Positions 45,401 to 55,180 of a stretch of DNA of 64,000 nucleotides are shown here, in pieces. Made by a program: the position numbers and the translations under genes. The stretch comes from CAWIHS01 sp963836005. GTDB lineage: Bacteria; Pseudomonadota; Gammaproteobacteria; GRL18. The notes under the pieces were generated by a model. The model had not been told where the DNA came from and searched no databases. It saw nothing but the letters and a program-made list of their open reading frames with translations. The stretch covers positions 186,001 to 250,000 of the forward strand of contig CAWIHS010000006.1 in the NCBI GenBank assembly GCA_963836005.1, in the 5' to 3' direction. Each line of letters begins with the position of its first letter. The stretch's first letter is position 1.

Positions 45401-45555
45401 AGACCATCATTGATAAAATCGTTGATGAACAGGCTAGGATAAAAGGGGTATCAGTATTTCTATGAGGCGAGAGAAAAATTCGAGGTGTTCTGGGTGGAGA
45501 CTGACCTTGCCTCTGCTTTTTATTACTTATGAATCAGGCTTAATAGTAAAGATTT

Positions 45556-45825
45556 TTGTTGCTGCATCCTCCTGCCTTGCCGGTATTCTTCGTGCTCGCG
45601 GGAATCAAGCTACGGACCGATGAAAAATTGTTTATGGGCTGGTTTGGATCTCGCGGGCTGGCCAGTATTGTGTTTGCCGTAATCGTTCTTAATCAGCATC
45701 TACCCGGTGGCGATACCATTGCCATGACCGTAGTGTGTACAATCGTGCTTAGTATTATTGCCCATGATCTGAGTGCCAACCCGCTGGCGGCTGCGCTGAT
45801 GTCCAGATTAAAACGCAGTGCCTGA
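45556..45825 (+). pseudogene. Na+/H+ (CPA-type) antiporter, C-terminal fragment
   Basis: GIKLRTDEKLFMGWFGSRGL, ASIVFAVIVLNQHLPGGDTI, AMTVVCTIVLSIIAHDLSAN form the last two or three helices of a cation:proton antiporter; the motif GWFGxRGLASIVFA is typical. The N-terminal nine or ten helices are missing, so no transport is possible. It lies 28 bases before the FUSC gene. Confidence 0.78.
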
Positions 45826-45852
45826 TAGAAATGGTTTAATAATCATGTATCA

Positions 45853-48045
45853 ATGTATAAAAACTCAATAATGGTTCTTTCAAGAAAAGCGAAAGAAGCA
45901 ATCAAGATTGCCCTGGCACTGGTGCTGGTCTACTGGATTGCCATGGGCCAGGGCTGGATGAATCCTTACTGGGCTGCCTTTGCAGTTGCAATGATTGCCC
46001 AGCCCACAGCCGGACAGTCGATTAGCAAAGGTCTGTTGCGTCTGCTGGGAACCATGTCAGGATGTATTGCTGCGCTGGTGATCCTTTCTCTGGCACCGCA
46101 AAGCCGCTGGCTGTTCATTTTTCTGGTCTGTGTGTGGGTTTTTTTTAACACCTATATGATGCTGGTCGACAAACAGCGCTCTTACCTATGGAATGTAGCG
46201 GGGTTTGTCTGCCTCATCATTACTCTTTCAGCAGCGGGTGGAGAGCAGAATCTTTTCCAGCATGCTATTTTTCGCACTGTGGAGACGGCACTGGGCGTCG
46301 TGGTTTACACGCTTGTCAGCGTTTTTCTCTGGCCCTACACCAACGCAGGCGCGATCAGAAAAACCAGCGCTGAACTTCTGGCCACCCAGGCCCAGCTTTT
46401 TCAGGCAGGTCAGAACCTTTTGAACGGGCGGGATACAAAAGATAAATTACCAGCGTTGCGTGCACAACAGATTCAGCAGCTTGGCCAGCTGGCGCAGGCT
46501 CTTCAGGATGAGGGTTCAGAGAGCTACGAGGTGATGGAGCGACGCGATATGCTGGAACACCTTCAGGCCCTGTCCTCAGCCTTGATGGCATCTTTGGATC
46601 GTTGGTTGATTAGCACTACTGAAGTTGCTCATATTAATGTCAATGAGAGCCTGCCGGATTTACAGTGTTTCTTTGAAGAGCTCAACGGACGCTTTGATGG
46701 CATACAGCGGATGATCAACAAAGAATCGACTGACTTTGAACCACAATCAATTTCCTTGCACATCTCACACACCGTTATTGATAAGCTTCCAGTGCTCGAT
46801 CGGGCAGCACTTGCGGTAACCCGAAAAGAACTGGAGACGCTCAACGCGTTGTCTGGTTCGTTGTTCGACTGTGTTCAGGCGCTTGAAGATGATTCAGCTG
46901 ATAGCAGTAAAGTAGCCTTGAATATTGCACTAAATGCAAAAAAGCAGGGTTTCAGGAAACTGCCCGTAATTGACTGGGATTATGTTCAAGGGGCGATTTT
47001 TGCCGCATTATGTGTGTTTGCAGGTTTCTTTATATGGATCTATTTTAACCCACCGGGGCATGCTGGCTGGTTCCAGATGGCGGGTTCTCTTTCCATGGCT
47101 CTTGCAGGAATGCAGCAGCTTAGAATAACCATCCTGATCAAACCCTTTGCTGTTGCACTGTTACTGGGACTTGCTGTCTATGTTTTTATCCTGCCGCAGT
47201 TATCAATGTTTACCGAGCTGGCGTTGTTACTTTTTACCTGTATGTTTGTCGTTTGTTATTTCTTTTCAGGGCTTGCCAGGATTGCGGGGATGGTCGCTGT
47301 GATTAACATGATTTCAATTCAGAACCAGCAGACTTATAATTTTGCAGCGATGGCCAATAGTTACATTTATATCTTGATGACATTTTTATTTGTCTATGCC
47401 ATGTCGTACCTGCTGCGCTCCTCACGTCCTGAGAAAGCGGTGTTGGCACTGCTACGCAGGTTTTTTATTAGTATTGAATTCCTGCTTGCGCAGATGGAGA
47501 AGAAGCCGGAAAATAAACCTTCCTTGATAGAACGGTTGAAACAATCATTCTATCTGCATGAAATGCAAAAGCTTCCTGACAAGATTGGGATCTGGGGCAG
47601 AGGCATCGATTATCAGTTGTTTTCTCATAACTCTCCCGATCAGGTACAGGAACTGGTCACCAGTTTGGAGATACTCGGTTATCGAATTGAGCAACTGCAA
47701 GATATCGAAGATGCGCACCATAGCAGTGCTGTAATGGAAGAACTCTATGATGAGATTCATACCTGGCAACTTGCCATAAAGCAAACCTTTGCTCACTGGT
47801 CAGATCATCCAGGGGCACAACTTGAAAATAAACATCGAAAGGCAATAAAGACCTGGTTAACAGGTTTGGAAGCAAGGGTTGATGAAACCGTCGACAGGTT
47901 TAGCGGTCGTGTGGGCGAAATAGAAGGAGAGCGCTTCTACCGCTTGCTCGGAAGTTATCGCGGTGTTACTGAGGCTGCACTGGCCTATGCCAGAGTTGCT
48001 GGCTCAATCGACTGGCAGCAATGGCAGGAGGAGAAGTTTTCATGA
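45853..48045 (+). CDS. FUSC-family inner-membrane protein (fusaric acid resistance type)
   Basis: A 730-residue protein with two sets of membrane helices (about residues 20-165 and 380-520) separated and followed by cytoplasmic helical domains, the architecture of FUSC/AaeB-type proteins. The N-terminal motif MNPYWAAFAVAMIAQPTAGQ and the second-half FIWIYFNPPGHAGW are recognisable. Relatives export aromatic acids with a HlyD adaptor and a DUF1656 protein; neither is present, only a 24-codon stub. The start could also be the Met at 45871 or later, since no ribosome site is seen for 45853. Confidence 0.85.
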   Translation: MYKNSIMVLSRKAKEAIKIALALVLVYWIAMGQGWMNPYWAAFAVAMIAQPTAGQSISKGLLRLLGTMSGCIAALVILSLAPQSRWLFIFLVCVWVFFNTYMMLVDKQRSYLWNVAGFVCLIITLSAAGGEQNLFQHAIFRTVETALGVVVYTLVSVFLWPYTNAGAIRKTSAELLATQAQLFQAGQNLLNGRDTKDKLPALRAQQIQQLGQLAQALQDEGSESYEVMERRDMLEHLQALSSALMASLDRWLISTTEVAHINVNESLPDLQCFFEELNGRFDGIQRMINKESTDFEPQSISLHISHTVIDKLPVLDRAALAVTRKELETLNALSGSLFDCVQALEDDSADSSKVALNIALNAKKQGFRKLPVIDWDYVQGAIFAALCVFAGFFIWIYFNPPGHAGWFQMAGSLSMALAGMQQLRITILIKPFAVALLLGLAVYVFILPQLSMFTELALLLFTCMFVVCYFFSGLARIAGMVAVINMISIQNQQTYNFAAMANSYIYILMTFLFVYAMSYLLRSSRPEKAVLALLRRFFISIEFLLAQMEKKPENKPSLIERLKQSFYLHEMQKLPDKIGIWGRGIDYQLFSHNSPDQVQELVTSLEILGYRIEQLQDIEDAHHSSAVMEELYDEIHTWQLAIKQTFAHWSDHPGAQLENKHRKAIKTWLTGLEARVDETVDRFSGRVGEIEGERFYRLLGSYRGVTEAALAYARVAGSIDWQQWQEEKFS

Positions 48046-48116
48046 TAGGACCCATCCCCGCTGAATTGAAATGGAATTTCGATAATAAGAGCATGGAAAG
48101 ATCTGCAAATCAGTGA
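48042..48116 (+). pseudogene. Stub of a gene overlapping the FUSC gene end
   Basis: The ATG at 48042 overlaps the FUSC stop (ATGA) and is preceded by GGAGGAGAAG inside the FUSC end, a strong ribosome site. The frame then runs only 24 codons (IGPIPAELKWNFDNK) before a stop. A translationally coupled downstream gene was probably lost. Its family cannot be told. Confidence 0.4.
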
Positions 48117-48210
48117 GCCATTTGCCGATATGAATTTGAATGGACCGCTTGTTGGTCATGGATTTAGAAAGCCGGCACCCCATGTTGCTTAACTTATCAA
48201 TTACTGGTCA

Positions 48211-49153
48211 ATTACTGGGGTCGGACCTGAGTAACTCACTGAAATAAAAAGCAAAACAACCCAAAACAATGATTAAATAACGCTTAAAAGGCTATTTTCA
48301 AGGACAAAATGAATACTTTAAGGAAAAAGTGCTATGCCAAGAGCCAACCGATATTTTATGCCAAACTAAGTTTGGCACATCACGCACCGTTGTCACAAGA
48401 AAGAATTTTTACTCAAGTTTGCACGTGATCGCCGGCGTTGGCGATACTGGCTTTTTGAAGTCAAAAAGCGATACAACCTTTGTGTTCTGAGTTTCATAGT
48501 GACATCCAATCACATGACTCTGCTGGTGAAAGATCGTGGGGACGGGGAGATCGCCAAGAGCATGCAGCTGATTGCAGGACGCACGGCGCAGGAATTTAAC
48601 AGGCGTAAAACAAGAAAAGGGGCCTTCCGGGAAGATTGCTATCAGGCCACGGCAGTAGACACAGAAAACTATCTGGCCCGATGTATGACGTATATTGATT
48701 TGAACATGGTACGGGCGGGGGTGGTGCGCCATCCCGGCGAATGGTTTATGAGCGGTTATCATGAGATACAAAGTCCGCCAGTACCCTATGCGGTGATAGA
48801 TCAATCCGCATTGCGGGACGTATTTGGTTTCAGGGATCCCATACAACTTCGCCAGGCGTGTCGGGCATGGGTTGAAGTGAGTTTACAGACTGAACAACAC
48901 ATTCGAAATGGCGAATGGTCAGAAAGTTTTGCTATAGGTGGCTCTGAGTTTGTCGATGAGATAAAGATAGGAATAGGTGTGCCTGGAATGCACCGCGAGT
49001 CAGTTGAAACCGAAAGGGGTCATGTACTCAAAGAACCTCCAGCAACTTACGAGGCTGTTTTTATGGGCGAAATGGTCTGTTTAAGGGGAAATAACAGAGA
49101 TTAATCGAGAAAGATTGCATAGAAATCAACGTGTTGTGCTGGTCCGACCCCCA
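48211..49153 (+). mobile_element. REP-associated tyrosine transposase element, copy 4 (full length)
   Basis: It has inverted ends ATTACTGGGGTCGGACC and GGTCCGACCCCCACT, and a leader of about 120 bases shared with the other copies. It is the most complete copy in the window (943 bp), disrupted only by a single stop codon in the transposase. It sits 90 bases after the FUSC stub. Confidence 0.82.
48334..49104 (+). pseudogene. REP-associated tyrosine transposase (Y1), single nonsense codon
   Basis: The frame from ATG 48334 reads MPRANRYFMPN, TAA, then VWHITHRCHKKEFLLKFARD without further interruption to 49104. Comparison with copy 3 shows Glu at the stop position (NEVWHITHRC), so one substitution killed it. 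HUH-type metal ligands lie in TSNHMTLLV; the catalytic Tyr is likely in ENYLARCMTYIDLNMVRAGV. The intact protein would be 256 residues. It acts, when alive, on the element's own hairpin ends or REP sequences. Confidence 0.85.
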
Positions 49154-49264
49154 CTGCTCCCACTGCTGAACCCCATTGATTACTCCAATTTCACATATTA
49201 TCTCTTAATAGAATGTGTCTGTGAAATCGGGATAGGATCATTTTCAATCACGTCGACAATTATC

Positions 49265-50566
49265 TCACTTACCACGGGTAGGCTGCAGTTCCAGAAAACC
49301 ATCAGGTATAAGGCTGGTCGCCAGCATGACTTCATTGATATCCTGATGTTCTAACCAGGTTTTGGTTTGTTGGTGTTTTGCTTCCAGCCAGAAATGCTCA
49401 ATATAGTCACGTATGCCGTTGTATTGCTTCAGTGTATTTAATTGCTCTCGCAGCCGTTTATTTTTGGCATCGTCTGCTGTTCTGTAGAGTGACTGTTGCA
49501 TACGTTCCACTGCGTGTAAACCTATAGTCAGACCGAGTTCGCGAAATGCGAGCCGGTATTGCGCTGGCTGTTGCAGCTCGCCGCTACGCTTATAGTACTG
49601 CAGTCCAGTGACGGCAGCATCGAGCAGCTGTTCTAGCAATCGAGGCCTGTAATTCACGCCCTGTTGCTGCAACTGCTGCAGGCGATAAGCATCGACTAGC
49701 AGGCCACCGATGCCGAGCGGATCGTCAGTGCTCCAGTCACTGTTCTCCAGCATATGAGCGAATTCAGTCGTTTCTTTATCGAGTTTCGGCTCACTATCTG
49801 AATTTGACTGTATTGCTGCAGTGGAGGCCAGTTGCAGCATGGTGATATAGCCGTCAAGTGGATCGTGCTGACCCATGGAAGCCACCTGTGCACGTGATAG
49901 ATCAATACTCATTTTCCACACCATGCGGCGAGGTTCGTGAATGGATGAAGATGGTGAGTAGGTGAAGGCATTGAAGGCAGTGGCGGCGAGTTCTCGAGCC
50001 CAGAGATTAAAGCGGTTCTGACCCGTAGCGCGTGCAACCTGGTCGAGGGCATGCATCCATTTGCTCAGGTAGTGGAAATACTGGCCGTCTCGATCCCATT
50101 CTAGCTGCGTATTGAAAGTTTCATTTAGACCGCGTTCCGGTAATGGTTTACCAATGCGTAGTCCACAGCGGGTCGGGTGCATTTCACTTGCTTGTTTCTT
50201 CATGCCGATGATCCAGCCAGTGCGCGTATCGTCCTGCCGGTATTGGCCTAGTAAATGATGAACCTGGTTGATCAACTTTAAGGTAAGTTCTTTGTAGGCT
50301 GAGTCACCCGTGGTGCGAGCCAGTTCAAGGTAGTTGCAAACGGCAAAGGCATCTGTCCATAGGTAGCGTTTGCGAGGCTGGCCTGATGTCAGGCCAGTGC
50401 GCTGTGCGTAGTTGCGCATTAATGTCATTGCTCGTTGTGTGCGCACATTAGTCATGTTTGGGTAGCCCTCCTGAGTTTTTACCGGCTGTGTTGGCAGGAA
50501 TAGCAATAGCAACAAAATCAGGAATAAGTGCAGGCAATATGTGCGTGCATGCTGTATGGGTTGCAT
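49265..50566 (-). CDS. Hypothetical protein with an alpha-helical (six-hairpin-like) character
   Basis: A 433-residue frame. The recognisable body begins MTNVRTQRAMTLMRNYAQRT and has YLWTDAFAVCNYLELARTTG, HLLGQYRQDDTRTGWI and HPTRCGLRIGKPLPER. I recall similar uncharacterised proteins starting at that Met (position about 50455). The upstream 37 residues form a hydrophobic segment (LHLFLILLLLLFLPTQPV) that could be a signal anchor. Repeating helical hairpins with conserved aromatic and acidic residues resemble glycoside hydrolases with an (alpha/alpha) barrel, but no activity can be assigned. It stands alone on the minus strand. Confidence 0.6.
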   Translation of the reverse strand: MQPIQHARTYCLHLFLILLLLLFLPTQPVKTQEGYPNMTNVRTQRAMTLMRNYAQRTGLTSGQPRKRYLWTDAFAVCNYLELARTTGDSAYKELTLKLINQVHHLLGQYRQDDTRTGWIIGMKKQASEMHPTRCGLRIGKPLPERGLNETFNTQLEWDRDGQYFHYLSKWMHALDQVARATGQNRFNLWARELAATAFNAFTYSPSSSIHEPRRMVWKMSIDLSRAQVASMGQHDPLDGYITMLQLASTAAIQSNSDSEPKLDKETTEFAHMLENSDWSTDDPLGIGGLLVDAYRLQQLQQQGVNYRPRLLEQLLDAAVTGLQYYKRSGELQQPAQYRLAFRELGLTIGLHAVERMQQSLYRTADDAKNKRLREQLNTLKQYNGIRDYIEHFWLEAKHQQTKTWLEHQDINEVMLATSLIPDGFLELQPTRGK

Positions 50567-50653
50567 TTCACTCGGAGCGGGTTCAGTAATTAATGAAGCT
50601 AATTTTATCTTAAACTCTAGCTGATAAGCTGTAAGTCTGCAAGGAAGGTCGCC

Positions 50654-50893
50654 TTGGCCGGTACCTTCAAGTTAAATAGCCAGGCCATTTCAGTCTCCAA
50701 AGGATTGGGGCTGGATATAGATAAAACCAACTCTAATGAAGAAGCCATCGCATTGGGCTATTCAGTAGGTTGTTCCGGTGCCTTCATTGCAACCAAGGCC
50801 ATTTATGAACGACATTGTATATACGGAAAATACGCTCTCGTCACCATGTGTATTGGTGGTCAGGGTATCGCAGTGGTATTTGAACGTTTGTAA
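50654..50893 (+). pseudogene. Acetyl-CoA acetyltransferase (thiolase), C-terminal fragment
   Basis: GYSVGCSGAFIATKAIYERH and VTMCIGGQGIAVVFERL correspond to the C-terminal thiolase domain, with the second active-site cysteine in CIGG. The usual GHPIGCSGAR reads GYSVGCSGAF and one Gly of CIGGGQG is missing. The N-terminal two thirds are absent. No ribosome site is seen. Confidence 0.8.
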
Positions 50894-51582
50894 TCAGCAA
50901 CTATAAAAAGGGTAAACAAAACTTTGCCCTTATTTATTTAATTTGTGAGCCTCGTAACCTCACCAGACATTAAACAGCTAAGAAATCAGCTTAATATTTG
51001 GTGCCTCAAAAGGTGTCTTACTGCTTGCATTTAATTGCCTGAGAATGGCTATAAGGAGTCATTTCAGTAAGCAAGAAATAACGGCTAAATTTATATTCTT
51101 AGCTATAAAGCCCCGCTAAATGCGGGGTCTGCTGGACAGAAAATTGTTCCATGCAGAACCTGCATTTCCCACATAACCACCATCCATGTTGGTTATGCAT
51201 GCGAGAGGCAGTAGCCGAAGTCGTCCATGTGGATCAACAAATACCCGATTCTTCATGCATATTTTACTTAAGAACTAACATATGTAAAATAACTAACTAT
51301 TCTTGTATGCTAGCAAGGTACGTTACTCACGATGATTCATAGGGAGGATCAGCTAACACCTGTATCAACCTGGCGTTTTCACCGCTTCGCTCTGAAACCG
51401 TTACTCAATAGCAAGCATGGCAAATTTAATGGCAGCATTACCCCTATAGAATTGATAGCAGGAAAACTATTTGTGATACATGTTTCACTCTCTTACTAGT
51501 CCACTCATTCAAGTTAATAATTATTCCTGTTATGGTACTTATTAATCCTGTGATTTTACCCATTATGTATGAGGAAAAATAA
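50894..51582. other. Non-coding stretch with a hairpin and a repeat fragment
   Basis: About 690 bases. GCCCCGC-TAAAT-GCGGGG at 51110-51127 is a strong hairpin but lacks a T-run. The stretch 51128-51252 is related to the interior of the family 4 element at 56741-56992 (CCATGCAGAACCTGCATTTC and ATCAACAAATACCCGATT). The final part should hold the promoter for the thioredoxin/permease pair. Confidence 0.5.
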
Positions 51583-51819
51583 ATGAAAAACATCAAGGTA
51601 CTTGGTTCAGGCTGTAAAAATTGTGAAACCACTATCAATTTAATTCGAGTTGCCGCTGAACAAGCTGATGTTGAAATTGAATTAGAAAAGGTTACGGATG
51701 TGTCGCAAATCATGAGTTACGGCGTGATGTCCACACCTGGTGTAGTGATTGATGGAAAAGTGGTGCATGCGGGTGGTCTTCCAGGACCGGATCTGGTGCG
51801 TAAATGGATCACTGAATAA
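51583..51819 (+). CDS. Small thioredoxin-fold redox protein
   Basis: A 78-residue protein with a glutaredoxin/thioredoxin fold of the redox-active disulfide type: KVLGSGCKNCETTINLIRVA with Cys11 and Cys14 forming CxxC, and the cis-proline loop GVMSTPGVVIDGKVV. Ribosome site GAGG lies nine bases before ATG. Such genes regularly precede a DUF318/ArsP-type permease, as here (next gene 125 bases downstream). It may deliver reducing power or metal-thiol intermediates to it. It is the intact paralogue of the broken copy at 4596-4832. Confidence 0.88.
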   Translation: MKNIKVLGSGCKNCETTINLIRVAAEQADVEIELEKVTDVSQIMSYGVMSTPGVVIDGKVVHAGGLPGPDLVRKWITE

Positions 51820-51944
51820 GGAATAATCTGATAATTTCGAATGATAAGTAGTCATCAACATCTTTGGCTACCAATTAATTGTAGGGCACACTTACCGGAA
51901 CTGGCAGAAAATATGATAGAAATTGACTTAGGCAAAAATGAAAA

Positions 51945-52898
51945 ATGTTTGAATCTATTGCTGATTTTCTGATTTATTATGTCATGGAAATGGAACCTTC
52001 CAGCCATATTGGCGCAGCCCTGCACTTTTTTGTTATGGATACAACGAAGATTTTTGTTATGCTCACGGTAATTATTTATGTTATGGGCTTGTTACGGGCA
52101 CTTCTCTCGCCTGAAAGAGTACGTGAGATTATTCGCAACCGTCCGGATTGGCAGGCACGAAGTATGGCCGTTACCCTGGGGGCTGTTACGCCTTTCTGCT
52201 CCTGTTCGTCCGTTCCTCTTTTTATTGGTTTTGTCGAAGCAGGTATACCACTTGGCGTTACTTTCTCCTTTCTCATTGCTTCGCCAATGATCAACGAGGT
52301 AGCTGCGGTCATTTTGGTTGGTGTTCTCGGTTGGAAACTGGCAGCGCTTTATATTATGAGCGGTCTTTTGATCGCCTGGTTTGGTGGGATTGCCATGCAA
52401 AGGTTCAAACCGGAGCGATGGGTAGAGGACTATGTGTGGAAGATCCAGATGGGACAAGTCGCAATACCTGAACACGACACCTCGCTGAAGGGACGGCACT
52501 ATTATGCTGTTGCAGAGGTTAAAGAGATCGTTGGACGAATTTGGAAATGGGTCTTGATTGGTATTGGTATCGGTGCTCTGTTTCATGGGTTTGTGCCCGA
52601 AAGGTGGGTATCAGAACACCTTGCCAGTGGAAACTGGTATGATGTACCCACTGCTGTCGCACTGGGTATCCCTCTCTACTCAAATGCAACGGGTATCATT
52701 CCAGTAGCGGAGGCTATGCTGACCAAGGGCGTTGCTATTGGCACAACATTGGCATTAATGATGAGCGTCGCAGCCCTTTCTTTGCCAGAAATGCTGATAC
52801 TAAGAAAAGTCATCAAGTGGCAGGCATTGATGTTGTTTATAGGGGTACTTACTGTTGCTTTTATTCTTGTAGGATGGGTGTTTAACGCAATTACATAA
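51945..52898 (+). CDS. DUF318/ArsP-like permease
   Basis: A 317-residue inner-membrane protein with about eight helices and the family signature VTPFCSCSSVPLFIGFVEAG (Cys85 and Cys87) followed by PLGVTFSFLIASPMINEVA. The second repeat has GIPLYSNATGIIPVAEAML. Family members include ArsP, which exports trivalent organoarsenicals, and other metal-linked permeases. The paired thioredoxin upstream supports a thiol-reactive metal or metalloid substrate. The exact substrate is unknown. Length is normal and no lesions were seen. Confidence 0.88.
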   Translation: MFESIADFLIYYVMEMEPSSHIGAALHFFVMDTTKIFVMLTVIIYVMGLLRALLSPERVREIIRNRPDWQARSMAVTLGAVTPFCSCSSVPLFIGFVEAGIPLGVTFSFLIASPMINEVAAVILVGVLGWKLAALYIMSGLLIAWFGGIAMQRFKPERWVEDYVWKIQMGQVAIPEHDTSLKGRHYYAVAEVKEIVGRIWKWVLIGIGIGALFHGFVPERWVSEHLASGNWYDVPTAVALGIPLYSNATGIIPVAEAMLTKGVAIGTTLALMMSVAALSLPEMLILRKVIKWQALMLFIGVLTVAFILVGWVFNAIT

Positions 52899-53131
52899 TT
52901 TATGAGGATACAGCGACTCAGGTCAAAACTGGAGTAGTCCAGATTACCAATGATTAGCGCATGGTATATACCTTCACTGCAGACAATTCATTCCATTTGA
53001 CTCTCGTATGCATCTTGATACGTTGCTGGCTAAGCTGACAGATGAAAACCGGTGCATTTTTTTGAACGTGAAGTTTCAGCACCAGGATAACTTTAGAAAA
53101 AATCCTTTTAATGTTTACCTATTTGTAATAC

Positions 53132-54055
53132 CTAAGTTATTTTTTGAAGGCATAAATCCCAGGAAGGTGTACCTTCAAAACGTTTTACCAGAAAATCAAC
53201 AAATGTCCTGACACGCTGAGAAAGATGCCGTGTTGGCGGGTAAATTGCATAAGCACCAATCTGTAATGGCTTATACTCTTTGAGTACTTGAATCAACTCC
53301 CCATGTTCAATTTCTTTGTATGCGATAAATGAGGGCACGAGAATGATGCCCTGACCTGCTACAGCTGCATCCCTGATAAACTCACCGGTGCTTGCTTTTA
53401 AATATGGGCGTATTTGTACCCTGATTTCTTTACCTTTAATATCCGTTAAATACCAGCATTCATAATCATGCAGCAGGCTATAAACAAGACATTGATGCTC
53501 TATTAATTCAGAGGGCGTTTTCGGTGTGCCCATTTTTTTGAGATAAGACGGACTCGCGCACATAATGGATTGAATGGGTGCAAGGCGGCGTGCGATTAAA
53601 CTTGAGTCGGGTAAATTCGCAATGCGAATTGCAAGATCAAATCCTTCCTCTATTAAATCCACTTCTCGGTCATTAAAATCCAGATCAAATTCAATCTGTG
53701 GGTGTGCTTGTAAAAATTCATTAATGGCCGGCCCCATATGCATGAGACCAAAACTAGATGGTAAGGCTATCTTTAAACCACCTTTTAATGTGCTATGCGC
53801 TTGTGATGTTGCTAATTCAGCTTCCAGAATATCATCCAGTATCCGTACACACTGATGGTAGAAAGCACGGCCTGTATCCGTCTGCTTCATCCGTCGGGTC
53901 GTTCGATGAAAAAGTTCTACCCCCAGGTGTTCTTCCAATTCTTTCAGACGCCGACTAACAGCTGATTTTGCTACTCCTAGCCGATCTGCTGCACCGCTGA
54001 TACTGCCAACTTCCACTACACAAATGAAGTTTTGCATATTTTCAAAACGATCCAA
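53132..54055 (-). CDS. LysR-family transcriptional regulator
   Basis: The helix-turn-helix is GSISGAADRLGVAKSAVSRR followed by LKELEEHLGVELFHRTTRR, and a periplasmic-binding-like effector domain follows. The usual family start, (M)DRFENMQNF, is here encoded from a TTG at 54055, with GGAG a few bases upstream; the ATG 33 bases earlier would add residues unlike relatives. Homologues of this subgroup commonly face genes for quinone, pirin or DoxX functions. The genes in front of it (54195-54731) are such genes, now broken. The regulator itself has no lesions. Confidence 0.88.
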   Translation of the reverse strand: MDRFENMQNFICVVEVGSISGAADRLGVAKSAVSRRLKELEEHLGVELFHRTTRRMKQTDTGRAFYHQCVRILDDILEAELATSQAHSTLKGGLKIALPSSFGLMHMGPAINEFLQAHPQIEFDLDFNDREVDLIEEGFDLAIRIANLPDSSLIARRLAPIQSIMCASPSYLKKMGTPKTPSELIEHQCLVYSLLHDYECWYLTDIKGKEIRVQIRPYLKASTGEFIRDAAVAGQGIILVPSFIAYKEIEHGELIQVLKEYKPLQIGAYAIYPPTRHLSQRVRTFVDFLVKRFEGTPSWDLCLQKIT

Positions 54056-54194
54056 TTTTTTCTCCAACTGTTGCGTAATCAGGAACAATCAGTTTCTATT
54101 ATGAACATTTATTTCTGTTATAACAACTGCAATAATATCTTCAACAACAAAGTAAGTGATTATTAATCTAATGATTCAATACAGGAAATTCACA

Positions 54195-54419
54195 ATGGAA
54201 AAAGCCAATTTATTAATTGCACGTATGTTTCTCGGTCAACTCTTTTAACTATCAGGGTTAAGCAAAATCAGTGCCTATGTTAGCGGTAAACCGATAAAGG
54301 AGAGCATTGTTCAATACGGACCATTTGTTATGAACACACGTGAAGAAATAGAAGAGGCCATGCGTGATTTTCAATCGAATAATTTCGTACGTGATCGTGC
54401 ATGGGTTAATCGTAAGTAG
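54195..54419 (+). pseudogene. DoxX N-terminus fused to a pirin C-terminus, with a nonsense codon
   Basis: From ATG 54195: MEKANLLIARMFLGQLF, TAA, LSGLSKISAYVSGKPIKESI and VQYGPFVMNTREEIEEAM, to NRK at 54419. The front matches DoxX membrane proteins; the rear matches the end of pirin, a cupin with quercetinase-like activity. The two are joined in frame at about AYVSGKP, so a deletion fused two neighbouring genes. The stop codon is probably a mutated TTA leucine. No function remains. Confidence 0.78.
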
Positions 54420-54456
54420 TCATTTTTTTCAGCCACATAATTTATCGAGGGGCAAA

Positions 54457-54731
54457 ATCATGAGTGTCTGTTTAAATCAATGGATGGGCTTGAAGACAGG
54501 TTGTCAAAACAACGCTTTGTTGTTGGTGATCAAATGACTGAAGCAGATTGGCGCCTGTTTAGAACATTGGTACGTTTTAATGCGGAAAATTACAACCATT
54601 TTAAAATCAATAAAAAGCGTCTGATGGATTATTCAAATCTATGGTCATACACTCGCGAGCTTTATCAGGTTCCGGGTGTGGCAGAAACGGTGAACATGGA
54701 TCATATTAAGTATCATTATTTTGCTAAATAG
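54457..54731 (+). pseudogene. Glutathionyl-hydroquinone reductase / glutathione S-transferase, C-terminal fragment
   Basis: CLFKSMDGLEDRLSKQRFVV, then GDQMTEADWRLFRTLVRFN and PNLW-like NLWSYTRELYQVPGVAET match the C-terminal helical domain of YqjG-type glutathionyl-hydroquinone reductases. The N-terminal thioredoxin domain with the catalytic Cys is missing and the front is out of frame with any start. The end (HIKYHYFAK) is natural. Confidence 0.8.
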
Positions 54732-54869
54732 CTGTTCGGAAATAGTGGCCATCGTATTGAGGCATCGCACCAGACCCTGTAATACCTCATTTCGCTCATA
54801 TCAGCATCAAATCCCGAAATGATACATCACAGGTTCTGGTGCTCAGTGGACACCTTTTAAGAACATTTA

Positions 54870-55043
54870 GTAACTACTCAGCGTAATTTCTAAAACGTCA
54901 TTGATACCAGGAATTTGTTACAGAAGACGCCGTTAATACATCCATGTAGGCTCTATATAGCCATCCCTGGCTATATAAGCTTCTTCCACAAACACCTGAT
55001 ATCAATAACTTGCAACAATAATCAAAATACGCTGAGTAGTTAC
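54870..55043. repeat. Inverted-repeat element, family 5
   Basis: A 174 bp element with perfect 16 bp ends GTAACTACTCAGCGTA. It encloses a second hairpin (CTATATAGCCATCCCTGGC and GGCTATATAAG). Single copies of the end motif occur at 33981, 55910 (one mismatch) and 61919. Parts of its interior resemble the family 4 element (CATCCATGTAGG). Confidence 0.72.
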
Positions 55044-55180
55044 AACATTTATTTAGTCATCGTTCTATCAATCCAGCTGGCCTTCTGCCAAATGGATCTG
55101 AAATTGATTTCATGCAGCCGCATGGACAAAAAAATACGGTTTAAACATTGTTATTAACTTTATATAAAGAGGAAAATTAT

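Noticed and set aside
51108..51128. GC-rich hairpin as terminator or small RNA
   Set aside because: There is no T-run and no clear transcript upstream; the stem alone is not enough.
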